Positions 53,443 through 60,979 of a DNA stretch of 64,000 nt are shown here, piece after piece (position 1 is the first letter of the stretch; each line of letters begins with the position of its first letter). Source of the DNA: Achromobacter pulmonis (GTDB taxonomy: Bacteria; Pseudomonadota; Gammaproteobacteria; Burkholderiales; Burkholderiaceae_B); contig NZ_POQS01000002.1 in assembly GCF_002885955.2 (NCBI RefSeq), forward strand, positions 915,215 through 979,214, given 5' to 3'. Made by a program: the position numbers and the translations under genes. The notes under the pieces were generated by a model. The model did no database searches and was not told the origin of the DNA. It saw nothing but the letters and a program-made list of their open reading frames with translations.

Positions 53443-54435
53443 ATGAAAGACAACACGGACACGCCGATAGTCGCCGCATTCGCGATGACGCACACGCCGG
53501 GGCTGGGCAACCAGACCGGACTTGCGCAGCCGGAAACGCTGCGCCGCCTCCTGGACGGCTTCGACGTGGTGCGCCGCCAGATCGAAACCGCTCGGCCCGA
53601 CGTAATCGTCGCCTTCGTCAACGACCATTTCGACATGTATACGCTGCATGCCATGCCGGGCATGGCCATCGCGCTCGGCGACACGCACTGGGGGCCGACC
53701 GAGGCGACGCAGGACTGGATCGGCATGCCGCGCGCGCCCCGCCCCGGCCACGCGGCGCTGGCCGGGGACATCTACCGCAGCGTCATGGAAGACGGCTTCG
53801 AGCTGTTCCGCAGCGAGTCGGCCGAACTCGTGCACAACGTGCTGATGCCGGCCAAGTACCTGTGGCCCGGCGCCAGCATTCCAGTCGTGCCGATCTTCCT
53901 CAACTGCTTCGCGCCGCCGCTGCCGACGTGGCGCCGCGCGTACGAACTGGGCGTCAGCGTGCGCAAAGTCCTGGACCGGCGGCCCGAGCGCATCGCGCTC
54001 ATGGCCAGCGGCGGCCTGTCGCACTGGCCGCCCATCACCATCGACGAGGACGCGGCGGACGATCCGCTGATGCAGCGCGTGCAGCGCTGGCAGATCCTCG
54101 GCGCGGCCGCGCTGCGCGAGGACCCGGAGCTGCCACTGGCCATCCTGCGGCGCGAAGCCGAAATGGCCGCGTCCGGCCGCGACTTGGTCAATGCCGAATG
54201 GGACCACCGCATCCTGCAGAAACTGGCCGCCGGCGACCGCGAGTTCATGTTGTCGCTCACCCACGAAACGGTCAGGGCCCAGGCGGGTCCGGGCGGCGCG
54301 GAAATGCTGATGTGGACCGCGCTCATGGGCGCGATGCGCGACGCGCCGGCCGACATCGTCGCCTACGAAGCCGTGCCCGAGTGGATGGGCGGCGTCGGTG
54401 TGCTGAGCTACGCGCGCAGCCTGGGCCGCGCCTGA
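53443..54435 (+). CDS. LigB-type class III extradiol dioxygenase
   Basis: A 330-residue ring-cleavage enzyme related to protocatechuate 4,5-dioxygenase beta subunits and gallate-type dioxygenases. The iron-ligand region AFAMTHTPGLGNQT is at about 13-26. VNDHFDMYTLHAMPGMAI holds the second His and GGLSHWP the acid-base His. AGGAA precedes the ATG. Next gene is a flavin monooxygenase that could make its diol substrate. Ring substrate not identifiable by eye. Confidence 0.82.
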   Translation: MKDNTDTPIVAAFAMTHTPGLGNQTGLAQPETLRRLLDGFDVVRRQIETARPDVIVAFVNDHFDMYTLHAMPGMAIALGDTHWGPTEATQDWIGMPRAPRPGHAALAGDIYRSVMEDGFELFRSESAELVHNVLMPAKYLWPGASIPVVPIFLNCFAPPLPTWRRAYELGVSVRKVLDRRPERIALMASGGLSHWPPITIDEDAADDPLMQRVQRWQILGAAALREDPELPLAILRREAEMAASGRDLVNAEWDHRILQKLAAGDREFMLSLTHETVRAQAGPGGAEMLMWTALMGAMRDAPADIVAYEAVPEWMGGVGVLSYARSLGRA

Positions 54436-54479
54436 ACGCGGCCGCGAGCCATGCGCAAAGAACCAGGGGAGTGGACACC

Positions 54480-55637
54480 ATGAACATGCAAGCCATCATC
54501 AGCGGCGGCGGGATCGGCGGACTGGCCGCGGCGGCGGCGCTTGCCCGGCGCGGCTGGGACGTGACCGTCTATGAAAGCAGGCCCGAGCTGCGCGTCTCGG
54601 GCTCAGGCATCTATCTGTGGTCGAACGGGCTGGCGGTGCTATCGGAGATAGGCGCCTATGAACGCGCCATGCGCAATGCCTTCCTGCCCGAGGGCATCGA
54701 ACAGCGCGACCATGCCGGGCAGGTACTGGTTCCCGCGCTGCTGCCCCCGGGATTGCGGGTGGTCGCGATCGCGCGCAGCGAGCTGCACGCAGGCCTGGAG
54801 GCGGCCGCGCGCGCCGCCGGCGCTCGCATCGTCACAGGCGCGGAGGTCGTCGACGCCGGCACCGACGGCACCCTGACATTCGCCAACGGCGATCGCGCAA
54901 AAGCCGATCTCGCCATCGGCTGCGACGGCGTCTGGTCGCCCGTGCGCCGCGCCCTGGGCCTTGAACAGGTGCACCAGCGGGCCGAGGAAGGCGCGCTGCG
55001 GACCATCGTGCAGGCGACCCAGGAGGAACTGCCCGCCGCCGCGCGCGGCAAGTGCATCGAAATCTGGAACGGTACGCGGCGCATGCTGATCACCCCCATC
55101 AACGCCCGCGAAATCTACCTGGCGCTGACCTGCCGCGAGGACGACGATTCGGCGCGAGATACGCGCGTGCTGCCATGCTGGCGGGAAGCCTTTCCTGAAT
55201 GGGCGTTCCTGCTCGACCGGATCGCGCATGGCAGCGTGCTCTGGAACGTCTACACCGTGGTGCGCTGCAAGCGCTGGTCCGCAGGCCATGCCTGCGTGCT
55301 CGGCGACGCCGCCCATGCCCAGCCGCCCAACCTGGGCCAGGGCGGCGGCATGGCCATGCAGAACGGCCTGGCGCTGGCCGCCTACATGGAGCGGGTGAGG
55401 GACCGGCGGGACATACCCGAGGCGCTGGGCGCATGGGAAGCCGCGACACGTCCGCTGACCGAGGAATGCCAGCGCTGGTCCTGTCTCTGGGGCGAACTCG
55501 CCAACATACCCGACGAGGTGCGTCCGCGCATCGTGCGGGGCGTGTTCAGCGAGCCCTGGGTGTTGTCCAAAGTGACGGTCGCGTCCGCGTCCGCTCCCAT
55601 CCGCGCCACGGACTGGCGACCGGCCGCCGCCCGCTGA
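54480..55637 (+). CDS. FAD-dependent aromatic monooxygenase
   Basis: A 385-residue class A flavoprotein monooxygenase of the salicylate/3-hydroxybenzoate/6-hydroxynicotinate hydroxylase type. FAD-binding GGGIGGLAAAAALARRGWDVTVYE is at the N-terminus. AIGCDGVWSPVR is the DG motif and CVLGDAAHAQPPNLGQGGGMAMQ the GD motif. A strong AGGGGAG precedes the ATG. Pairing with a LigB dioxygenase suggests hydroxylation followed by ring cleavage. Confidence 0.88.
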   Translation: MNMQAIISGGGIGGLAAAAALARRGWDVTVYESRPELRVSGSGIYLWSNGLAVLSEIGAYERAMRNAFLPEGIEQRDHAGQVLVPALLPPGLRVVAIARSELHAGLEAAARAAGARIVTGAEVVDAGTDGTLTFANGDRAKADLAIGCDGVWSPVRRALGLEQVHQRAEEGALRTIVQATQEELPAAARGKCIEIWNGTRRMLITPINAREIYLALTCREDDDSARDTRVLPCWREAFPEWAFLLDRIAHGSVLWNVYTVVRCKRWSAGHACVLGDAAHAQPPNLGQGGGMAMQNGLALAAYMERVRDRRDIPEALGAWEAATRPLTEECQRWSCLWGELANIPDEVRPRIVRGVFSEPWVLSKVTVASASAPIRATDWRPAAAR

Positions 55638-55715
55638 AACCCGCTCCCGCGTCGGGCCCTGCCTATTCCAGCCCGGGCGGCGCCATGTACGCCGTCCGGG
55701 CACAAGGGGAATTCC

Positions 55716-56645
55716 ATGAACATCCGCAATGCAATGCCGGCTGTCGCGGCGCCGCTGGTCCTGGCTGCCCTCGGTCTGGCCGGAAACGCGGCCGCCACCG
55801 AGAACGGCATACCCACCACGGTCAACGGCTTCTATGACTTCGGCGCCGGCATGTCGCCGCCGCCGACGCCGTTCGGGACGATCTCGCTGCGTTCCTCGTA
55901 CAACCATGCCACCGTTCGGAAGAACCAGTATGGCGAGACGCTCGACGACGACTTTTCTCTCAGCGTCTTCACCGTGAGCGCGGCCTATCTGCGCATGACC
56001 CGCGCCACGCTGCTGGGGGCAAGCTACGGCTTCGGCATCGTGCAGCCGTTCTTCAGGATGGACGCGGCCTTCGACGTGCCGACGGCCGCTGGGCCGCTGC
56101 GGCTGCGCGGCGAAACGTTCCGGATCGCCGACACCCTGCTGCTGCCTCTGATCCTGCAATGGAACCCGTCGCCCAACCTGCATCTGAATGCGCAGTTCCA
56201 GGTGCTGGCTCCCACGGGGGACTATGACAAGCGGCGGCTCGTGAACCCGGGACTGAATCACTGGGCGTTCTCTCCCATCTTCAATTTCACCTACATCACC
56301 GACGGCGGCTTCGAGGTATCCTCGAGCTTTGAGGTCGACATCAGCACGCGCAACCACGCCACCGGCTACCGCAATGGCATCGAATACCGCCACGAGTTCG
56401 CGCTGGGCCAGCACGTGGGACCGTGGACCCTGGGAGTGGGCGGCTACTACAGCCGCCAGTTCACCGACGACGACGCGCCCGGCCTGCAAGGCGGCAACCG
56501 TTCCCGGGTGATCGCCCTGGGGCCGGCCGTCCATTTCTACAAACCGGGCCTGCCGCCCGTCTGGCTGCACGTCTACAAGGAATTCGGCGCGCGCAACCGC
56601 GCCGAAGGCTACACGGCCGCGCTGCGCCTCGCGGCCAGCTTCTGA
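55716..56645 (+). CDS. Outer-membrane transporter of the Phenol_MetA_deg type
   Basis: A 309-residue predicted beta-barrel. Signal peptide 1-27. The family opening TVNGFYDFGAGMSPPPTPFG follows, then amphipathic strands, PSPNLHLNAQFQVLAPTGDY, and it ends RLAASF with a terminal Phe. Members accompany phenol, xylene and terpene degradation gene sets and are thought to carry the hydrophobic substrate across the outer membrane. Third plus-strand gene after the dioxygenase and monooxygenase. Confidence 0.82.
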   Translation: MNIRNAMPAVAAPLVLAALGLAGNAAATENGIPTTVNGFYDFGAGMSPPPTPFGTISLRSSYNHATVRKNQYGETLDDDFSLSVFTVSAAYLRMTRATLLGASYGFGIVQPFFRMDAAFDVPTAAGPLRLRGETFRIADTLLLPLILQWNPSPNLHLNAQFQVLAPTGDYDKRRLVNPGLNHWAFSPIFNFTYITDGGFEVSSSFEVDISTRNHATGYRNGIEYRHEFALGQHVGPWTLGVGGYYSRQFTDDDAPGLQGGNRSRVIALGPAVHFYKPGLPPVWLHVYKEFGARNRAEGYTAALRLAASF

Positions 56646-56679
56646 CCAACCAGGCGGCGCGGCCAGAACAGTATTGTCG

Positions 56680-57360
56680 TCACATCACCCGCACGCCCAG
56701 CGATTCGATCAACTGTCCCGCCTGTTCGGCAGAAATCACCGCCCCCTTCAGCGAGCCGGTCAGGTCGTACACCGTGATGCCGCCGAGCTCGGCCGCCCGC
56801 AGATCCGCGCCCTGGAACCTCGCCCCTTTCAGGCTGGCGCCGCGCAGGCTGCCGCCGTTGAACACCGCGTCGCGGAAATCGCAGCCGCCCAGGTCGGCGT
56901 CAGAGAAATCCAGCTGGTCCAGCACCTGCTTCCTGAACGACATGCCGCGCAGTTGGGCGCCCACCAGGCGGCAGCTGCGCAGGCTCAGGCCCAGGGCGTG
57001 GACTTCGGAGAAACCGGCCCCGCTCAGTTTCGAATCGGAAATCGTCGCCGACGACAGCCGGGAACGCGCCCACTTGGTCATGTGGAGATCGCAGGCCGTG
57101 AAGCTGGCGTCCGTCAGGTCCGCCAGCTCGAAGTCGCCCAGGCCGATCCTGCACCGCTCCCATATCGTTTCGCTCAAGGTCGCGCGCGCCAGCCGGGCCT
57201 CGGCCAGCGAGCAGGCCGTAAAGCGGATGTTCCGGAGATCCAGCGAACCAAGGTCCTGCCCGTCGAAGGAGCAGCGATCGAACCCGGTGACGGGTTGGGG
57301 TTGCGCGAGAAGCCGGACCAGATCCGCACGCGTGAGGGTACTGTCGCTGACGATGTTCAT
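56680..57360 (-). CDS. Pentapeptide-repeat protein
   Basis: A 226-residue right-handed quadrilateral beta-helix protein. Many A(D/N)LxX-type repeats are visible: FDGQDLGSLDLRNIRFTACS, ELADLTDASFTACDL, LDFSDADLGGCDFRDAVFNG and ASLKGARFQGADLRAAEL. Qnr- and McbG-like proteins of this shape shield DNA gyrase; whether this one does is unknown. Its start is 63 bp from a TetR gene on the other strand, with a perfect palindrome between, so TetR control is expected. Confidence 0.85.
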   Translation of the reverse strand: MNIVSDSTLTRADLVRLLAQPQPVTGFDRCSFDGQDLGSLDLRNIRFTACSLAEARLARATLSETIWERCRIGLGDFELADLTDASFTACDLHMTKWARSRLSSATISDSKLSGAGFSEVHALGLSLRSCRLVGAQLRGMSFRKQVLDQLDFSDADLGGCDFRDAVFNGGSLRGASLKGARFQGADLRAAELGGITVYDLTGSLKGAVISAEQAGQLIESLGVRVM

Positions 57361-57406
57361 TTATCGGTATCCATGCAAAAAACGGGCACGCCCGGATGAT
57401 ATGATA

Positions 57407-57424
57407 AATCCATACATATGGATT
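57407..57424. promoter_or_regulatory. Perfect palindromic operator between pentapeptide gene and tetR
   Basis: AATCCATA-CA-TATGGATT is an 8-bp perfect inverted repeat with a 2-bp centre. A TATGAT (-10-like) at 57400-57405 lies next to it. It sits 5 bp before the tetR GTG and 47 bp before the pentapeptide start. The classic position for TetR autorepression and control of the neighbour. Confidence 0.7.
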
Positions 57425-57428
57425 GTTT

Positions 57429-58040
57429 GTGAACATACGACGAGCAAAGCAACCCGCCGCCGTGCGGGTCCAGATTCTCGAAGCCGCAAGACAGGTGCTG
57501 GCCGATGAGGGCGCGGGCGCGCTCACCTTCGACAGCGTGCTTGCCAGGACCGACCTGTCCAAAGGCGGCATCCAGTACCACTTCCGCACCAAGCAGGCCT
57601 TGATGGACGGCCTGTTCGATCACCTCATGCAGGAGTTTTCCGACAATTTGCATGAGGCGCTGGCGGCCGAGCCGGCCGGCGCGGATCAACGCATCCGCAC
57701 CTACATCCGGGTCGTGAGCCTGGCCGCCGAATCGGCGCTGGCGGCGCGCGAAGCCATGGCCCTATTGATGGCCGATCCGAAGTACCAGGCCATACACACC
57801 GCATTGGTGGACGACTTCTGCCGCCCCGACGAAGTCGCGGCCGACCTGTCATTGACCTGCCGGTTCGCGGTCGAGGGACTCTGGCAGGCGCAGGTGCTGT
57901 TGCGCGCGCCGCAGCCGGAAACGGTCGCCAGCGTGCGGGACTGCCTGCTGGGGCTGCTGGACCGGACCGCGAAGCCGGCCATCGTCCCGGGCGGCAAGCG
58001 CGCCCTGCCCCGTAGAAAGGAGAAGCCCGATGGCCATTGA
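57429..58040 (+). CDS. TetR-family transcriptional repressor
   Basis: A 203-residue repressor. N-terminal HTH (RVQILEAARQVLADEGAGALTFDSVLARTDLSKGGIQYHFRTKQALM) at about 12-58 and a helical ligand domain after it. The GTG at 57429 is used. The TTG at 57423 would lie inside the palindrome. The last 11 bp overlap the DUF2164 gene. Likely controls itself and the pentapeptide gene. Ligand unknown. Confidence 0.88.
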   Translation: MNIRRAKQPAAVRVQILEAARQVLADEGAGALTFDSVLARTDLSKGGIQYHFRTKQALMDGLFDHLMQEFSDNLHEALAAEPAGADQRIRTYIRVVSLAAESALAAREAMALLMADPKYQAIHTALVDDFCRPDEVAADLSLTCRFAVEGLWQAQVLLRAPQPETVASVRDCLLGLLDRTAKPAIVPGGKRALPRRKEKPDGH

Positions 58041-58308
58041 ACTGGAAAAGCAGGTTCGAGCCGCCGCGATCGCGTCGATACAGCGGTACTTCGATGAACA
58101 CATGGAAGAGCCCATCGGCAATATCGCGGCGGCCGCGCTGCTGGGATTTTTCCTGGAGGAAATCGGGCCGGTCGTATACAACCAGGCCGTCGCCGACGCG
58201 CAGGAGCGGCTCCAGCTGCGCGTCTCCGAACTGGACCTGGAGGTCCGCGAGGACGAGTTCGGCTATTGGCGCAAGCATGCGGCCGGGCAAAGAAACCGGC
58301 GCACGTGA
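58030..58308 (+). CDS. DUF2164 protein
   Basis: A 92-residue protein matching DUF2164: IASIQRYFDEHMEEPIGNIAAAALLGFFLEEIGPVVYNQAVADAQE, with the invariant IG-x8-FFLEEIGP-x-VYN segment. Function of the family is unknown. It starts inside the tetR 3' end (ATGGCCATTGAA) and is translationally coupled to it. Confidence 0.88.
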   Translation: MAIELEKQVRAAAIASIQRYFDEHMEEPIGNIAAAALLGFFLEEIGPVVYNQAVADAQERLQLRVSELDLEVREDEFGYWRKHAAGQRNRRT

Positions 58309-58349
58309 CGCGGCTCGGCCCCGGGCCGCCGGCAGGGATCCACGCGTCG

Positions 58350-58363
58350 GGCACGGCGCTTGC
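58350..58363 (+). promoter_or_regulatory. Sigma-54-like promoter for the DUF2243 gene
   Basis: GGCACGGCGCTTGC, identical to the 14-mer at 2471 and the best match to the RpoN consensus here. It ends 35 bp before the ATG at 58399. Confidence 0.6.
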
Positions 58364-58398
58364 CGAACTGCTCCGGCACCAAGAACCGGGAGCCGTCC

Positions 58399-59196
58399 AT
58401 GGACCCTGCCTCTATCCCTGACCCGTCCGGGCGCCGCATGCGCCGCGCCGGCGGCCTGCTGGGTTTTGCGATGGGCGGCTTTTTCGACGGCATCCTGTTG
58501 CACCAGATCCTGCAGTGGCACCACCTGCTGTCGGCCATCCAGACCGGCATTTTGGGAGATCTGCGCATGCAGGTGGCGGTGGACGGCCTGTTCCATGCGC
58601 TCATGTACATCCTGGCCGCGGCGGGCCTGTGGACGCTGTACCGGGCGCGCGCCGCCGCGCCGGCGGGCTCGACGCGGCCGTTGTGGCCGGCGTTCTGGAT
58701 GGGGTTCGGCGCCTGGCATATCGTCGACGCGCTGTTCTCGCACTGGATCACCGGCATCCACCGCATCCGCATGGATGCGGACGTGCCGTTGTTCTGGGAC
58801 CTGGCATGGCTGGCGGTCTTCGGGCTGCTGCCGTTTTTCCTGGGCTGGCGCGGGCGCTCGGCTGACGGCGGTCCGCCGATGCCGCGGCGCAATATCGCCG
58901 CCGGCCTGCTGGTCCTGGCGTTGGGCGGCGCGACGTTGGCCAACCTGTTTCCGCTGCGCGGCGATACCGGCACGACGGTGGTGGCGATGCGTCCCGACGC
59001 GCCCGCCGGGGAGCTGCTGCGCGCGCTGGACGGCACCGATGCCCGCATCATCTGGACCGATCGCGCCGGCGGCGTCTGGGTGGTGCAGAATCTGTCATGG
59101 CAGGACGGGCTTGCGCTCTACGGATCGGGCGCGCTCTATGTCAGCGGCACGACCTCGCCGGCGGGCTGCGCGGCCTGGATGCAATCGGCGCGATAA
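58399..59196 (+). CDS. DUF2243 membrane protein with extra C-terminal domain
   Basis: A 265-residue inner-membrane protein. The DUF2243 core (about 18-150) shows GFAMGGFFDGILLHQILQWHHLLS, LFHALMYILAAAGLWTLYRA, AFWMGFGAWHIVDALFSHWI and AWLAVFGLLPFFLGWRGR. These carry several conserved His that may bind metal or haem. A further helix (about 165-182) and a periplasmic tail of about 80 residues follow, ending GCAAWMQSAR. GGGAG precedes the ATG, and a sigma-54-like site lies 35 bp upstream. Function unknown. Followed after 14 bp by nadE. Confidence 0.82.
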   Translation: MDPASIPDPSGRRMRRAGGLLGFAMGGFFDGILLHQILQWHHLLSAIQTGILGDLRMQVAVDGLFHALMYILAAAGLWTLYRARAAAPAGSTRPLWPAFWMGFGAWHIVDALFSHWITGIHRIRMDADVPLFWDLAWLAVFGLLPFFLGWRGRSADGGPPMPRRNIAAGLLVLALGGATLANLFPLRGDTGTTVVAMRPDAPAGELLRALDGTDARIIWTDRAGGVWVVQNLSWQDGLALYGSGALYVSGTTSPAGCAAWMQSAR

Positions 59197-59210
59197 CCGG
59201 GAGAACACGA

Positions 59211-60065
59211 ATGACACCAGCCATGCAGGCGGAAATCGAAGCGCGCCGGGCCGAAATCGCCCGCGGCCTGGGGGTTCGCCCGGACTGCGATATCGACGAA
59301 GAGCTGGAACGCAGAATCGTTTTTCTCGCCGACTATCTGCTTGCCGCGCGCATGGACGCCTACGTGATCGGCATCAGCGGAGGCGTGGATTCCCTGGTCG
59401 CGGGGCGTATCGCGCAACTTGCGGTATCGCGGCTGCGCTCCTCGGGCCACGTCTGCGCGCTGGTGGCGGCGCGCCTGCCCTACGGGACGCAGAGCGACGA
59501 GCAGGACGCGCGGCGCGCGATGGATTTCGTGGCGCCGGACAAGCGCATGACGCTCAATATCCAGCCCGCCGTGGACGCGCAACGCGTTGCGCTGGAGGCG
59601 GCCGGCATCGACTATGCGGACGCGCATGCCGAGGACTTCATCGCCGGCAACATCAAGGCGCGCCAGCGCATGATCGCGCTCTACGCGATCGCCGGCGCCC
59701 ATAAGGGCCTGGTGGTGGGCACCGATAACGCCGCGGAAGCGCTGACGGGCTTTTTCACCAAGCATGGCGACGGCGCGGCCGACGTCATGCCGCTCAGCGG
59801 ACTGACCAAGCGTTGCGTTCGGGAAATCGGCGCGGCGCTGGGCGCGCCGCCGGACCTCGTCGCCAAGGTTCCGACCGCGGACCTGGAGACGCTGCGTCCG
59901 CAGCATCCTGATGAAGCGGCGCTGGGCTTTGCTTATCGAGAGATCGACGATTTCCTCGAAGGCCGGCCCGTGTCCCCGGAAGTCGCCCAGCGCCTGGTCT
60001 CCCGCTACGACGCCACGGAACACAAGCGCCGTCCGGCCGCGACGCCGCCGTACCTGCGCCATTAG
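59211..60065 (+). CDS. nadE: NAD synthetase (ammonia-dependent type)
   Basis: A 284-residue enzyme converting nicotinate adenine dinucleotide to NAD with ATP and ammonia, the last step of NAD synthesis. The PP-loop SGGVDSLVAG is near residue 57. GNIKARQRMIALYAIA and VVGTDNAAEALTGFFTKHGDGAADVMPL follow, then GLTKRCVREIGAALG. Length and motifs match the glutaminase-free form. GGGAG precedes the ATG. Co-directional with DUF2243 and probably co-transcribed. Confidence 0.92.
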   Translation: MTPAMQAEIEARRAEIARGLGVRPDCDIDEELERRIVFLADYLLAARMDAYVIGISGGVDSLVAGRIAQLAVSRLRSSGHVCALVAARLPYGTQSDEQDARRAMDFVAPDKRMTLNIQPAVDAQRVALEAAGIDYADAHAEDFIAGNIKARQRMIALYAIAGAHKGLVVGTDNAAEALTGFFTKHGDGAADVMPLSGLTKRCVREIGAALGAPPDLVAKVPTADLETLRPQHPDEAALGFAYREIDDFLEGRPVSPEVAQRLVSRYDATEHKRRPAATPPYLRH

Positions 60066-60078
60066 GCCAGGGGACCGC

Positions 60079-60957
60079 TTATTCCTGCGCCGGCGAGCGG
60101 CTTTCGTAGTAGCGGGACAACTGGCCGATTTCCTCGGGGGTCAGGCGCTGCGCGAAGGCGCGCATGGCGCCCACGTCGTCGTTCTGCCGCTGGCCGGAGC
60201 GAAACGCATTCATCTGGTCCACGAAGTACGGCGCGGGCTGCCCCGCCAGCCGGGGCAGCAGCGCGCCCTCGCCGCGGCCTTGCAGGCCATGGCAATTGGC
60301 GCAGGCCGGCAGCGCGCGCGGACCGTCGCCCACCGTGTCCAGGCGGATGGCGGCCTCGTGCCCGCCCGTGTCCTTGCCGGCCGTCGGGGCGCCTGGCGGC
60401 AGGCCGCCGTAATAGCGCGCCAGATGCGCGATTTCTTCATCCGACAGCCCCTTGGCGATCCCGCTCATGACCGGATGCTGGCGGCTGCCGTCGCGGAAGT
60501 CCCACAACTGCTTGGCGAGGTAGTCCTGGGTCAGTCCCGCCAGATTGGGAAAGGCCCCGCCCAGCGGCGTGACGCCCGCCTGCCCGTGGCAGGCCACGCA
60601 GGCCTGCACTCCCGCCTTGCCCGCCTGCGCCAGTTGCTTGCCGGCGTCGACGTCGGCGCGCTGCAATGCGGCTTCCCAGGCGGGACGATAGGCCGCGAAG
60701 TCCATGGCGCTGCGGCCCGGGACCGGCGCGGCCGGGCGGGGTTGCGCCACCTCGGGCAAGGCCGCGCCCGGCGCCGCAGCGGGAGCTGCGGCTGCGCGCG
60801 GCGCCGCAGCGGGCGCGGCGGGCTGCGCGACGATGGACGGCGCGATCAGGCCGTCGCCGCCCTTGCCATACATCTGATAGAAGGCCGCGGCCAGCGTGAT
60901 CAGCGGCGCGGCCGCGATCAGGCCCAAGGCCACATAGCTGCGTAAAGGCATGCCCAT
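60079..60957 (-). CDS. Dihaem cytochrome c subunit of a membrane dehydrogenase
   Basis: A 292-residue electron-transfer subunit. N-terminal membrane anchor (about 7-28), Ala/Pro-rich linker (about 44-83), then two cytochrome c domains with haem motifs CVACH (near 119-123) and CANCH (near 217-221), each followed by a Met ligand candidate (PVMSGIAKGL; DVGAMRAFAQRL). Related gluconate-dehydrogenase cytochromes have three haems; only two are seen here. Last gene of the operon; passes electrons from the FAD subunit to quinone or an oxidase. Confidence 0.85.
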   Translation of the reverse strand: MGMPLRSYVALGLIAAAPLITLAAAFYQMYGKGGDGLIAPSIVAQPAAPAAAPRAAAAPAAAPGAALPEVAQPRPAAPVPGRSAMDFAAYRPAWEAALQRADVDAGKQLAQAGKAGVQACVACHGQAGVTPLGGAFPNLAGLTQDYLAKQLWDFRDGSRQHPVMSGIAKGLSDEEIAHLARYYGGLPPGAPTAGKDTGGHEAAIRLDTVGDGPRALPACANCHGLQGRGEGALLPRLAGQPAPYFVDQMNAFRSGQRQNDDVGAMRAFAQRLTPEEIGQLSRYYESRSPAQE

Positions 60958-60979
60958 GATGTCACCCCGGCTGCGTCGC

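Noticed and set aside
57423..57428. TTG at 57423 as tetR start
   Set aside because: It falls within the palindrome; the GTG at 57429 leaves the operator outside the coding region.
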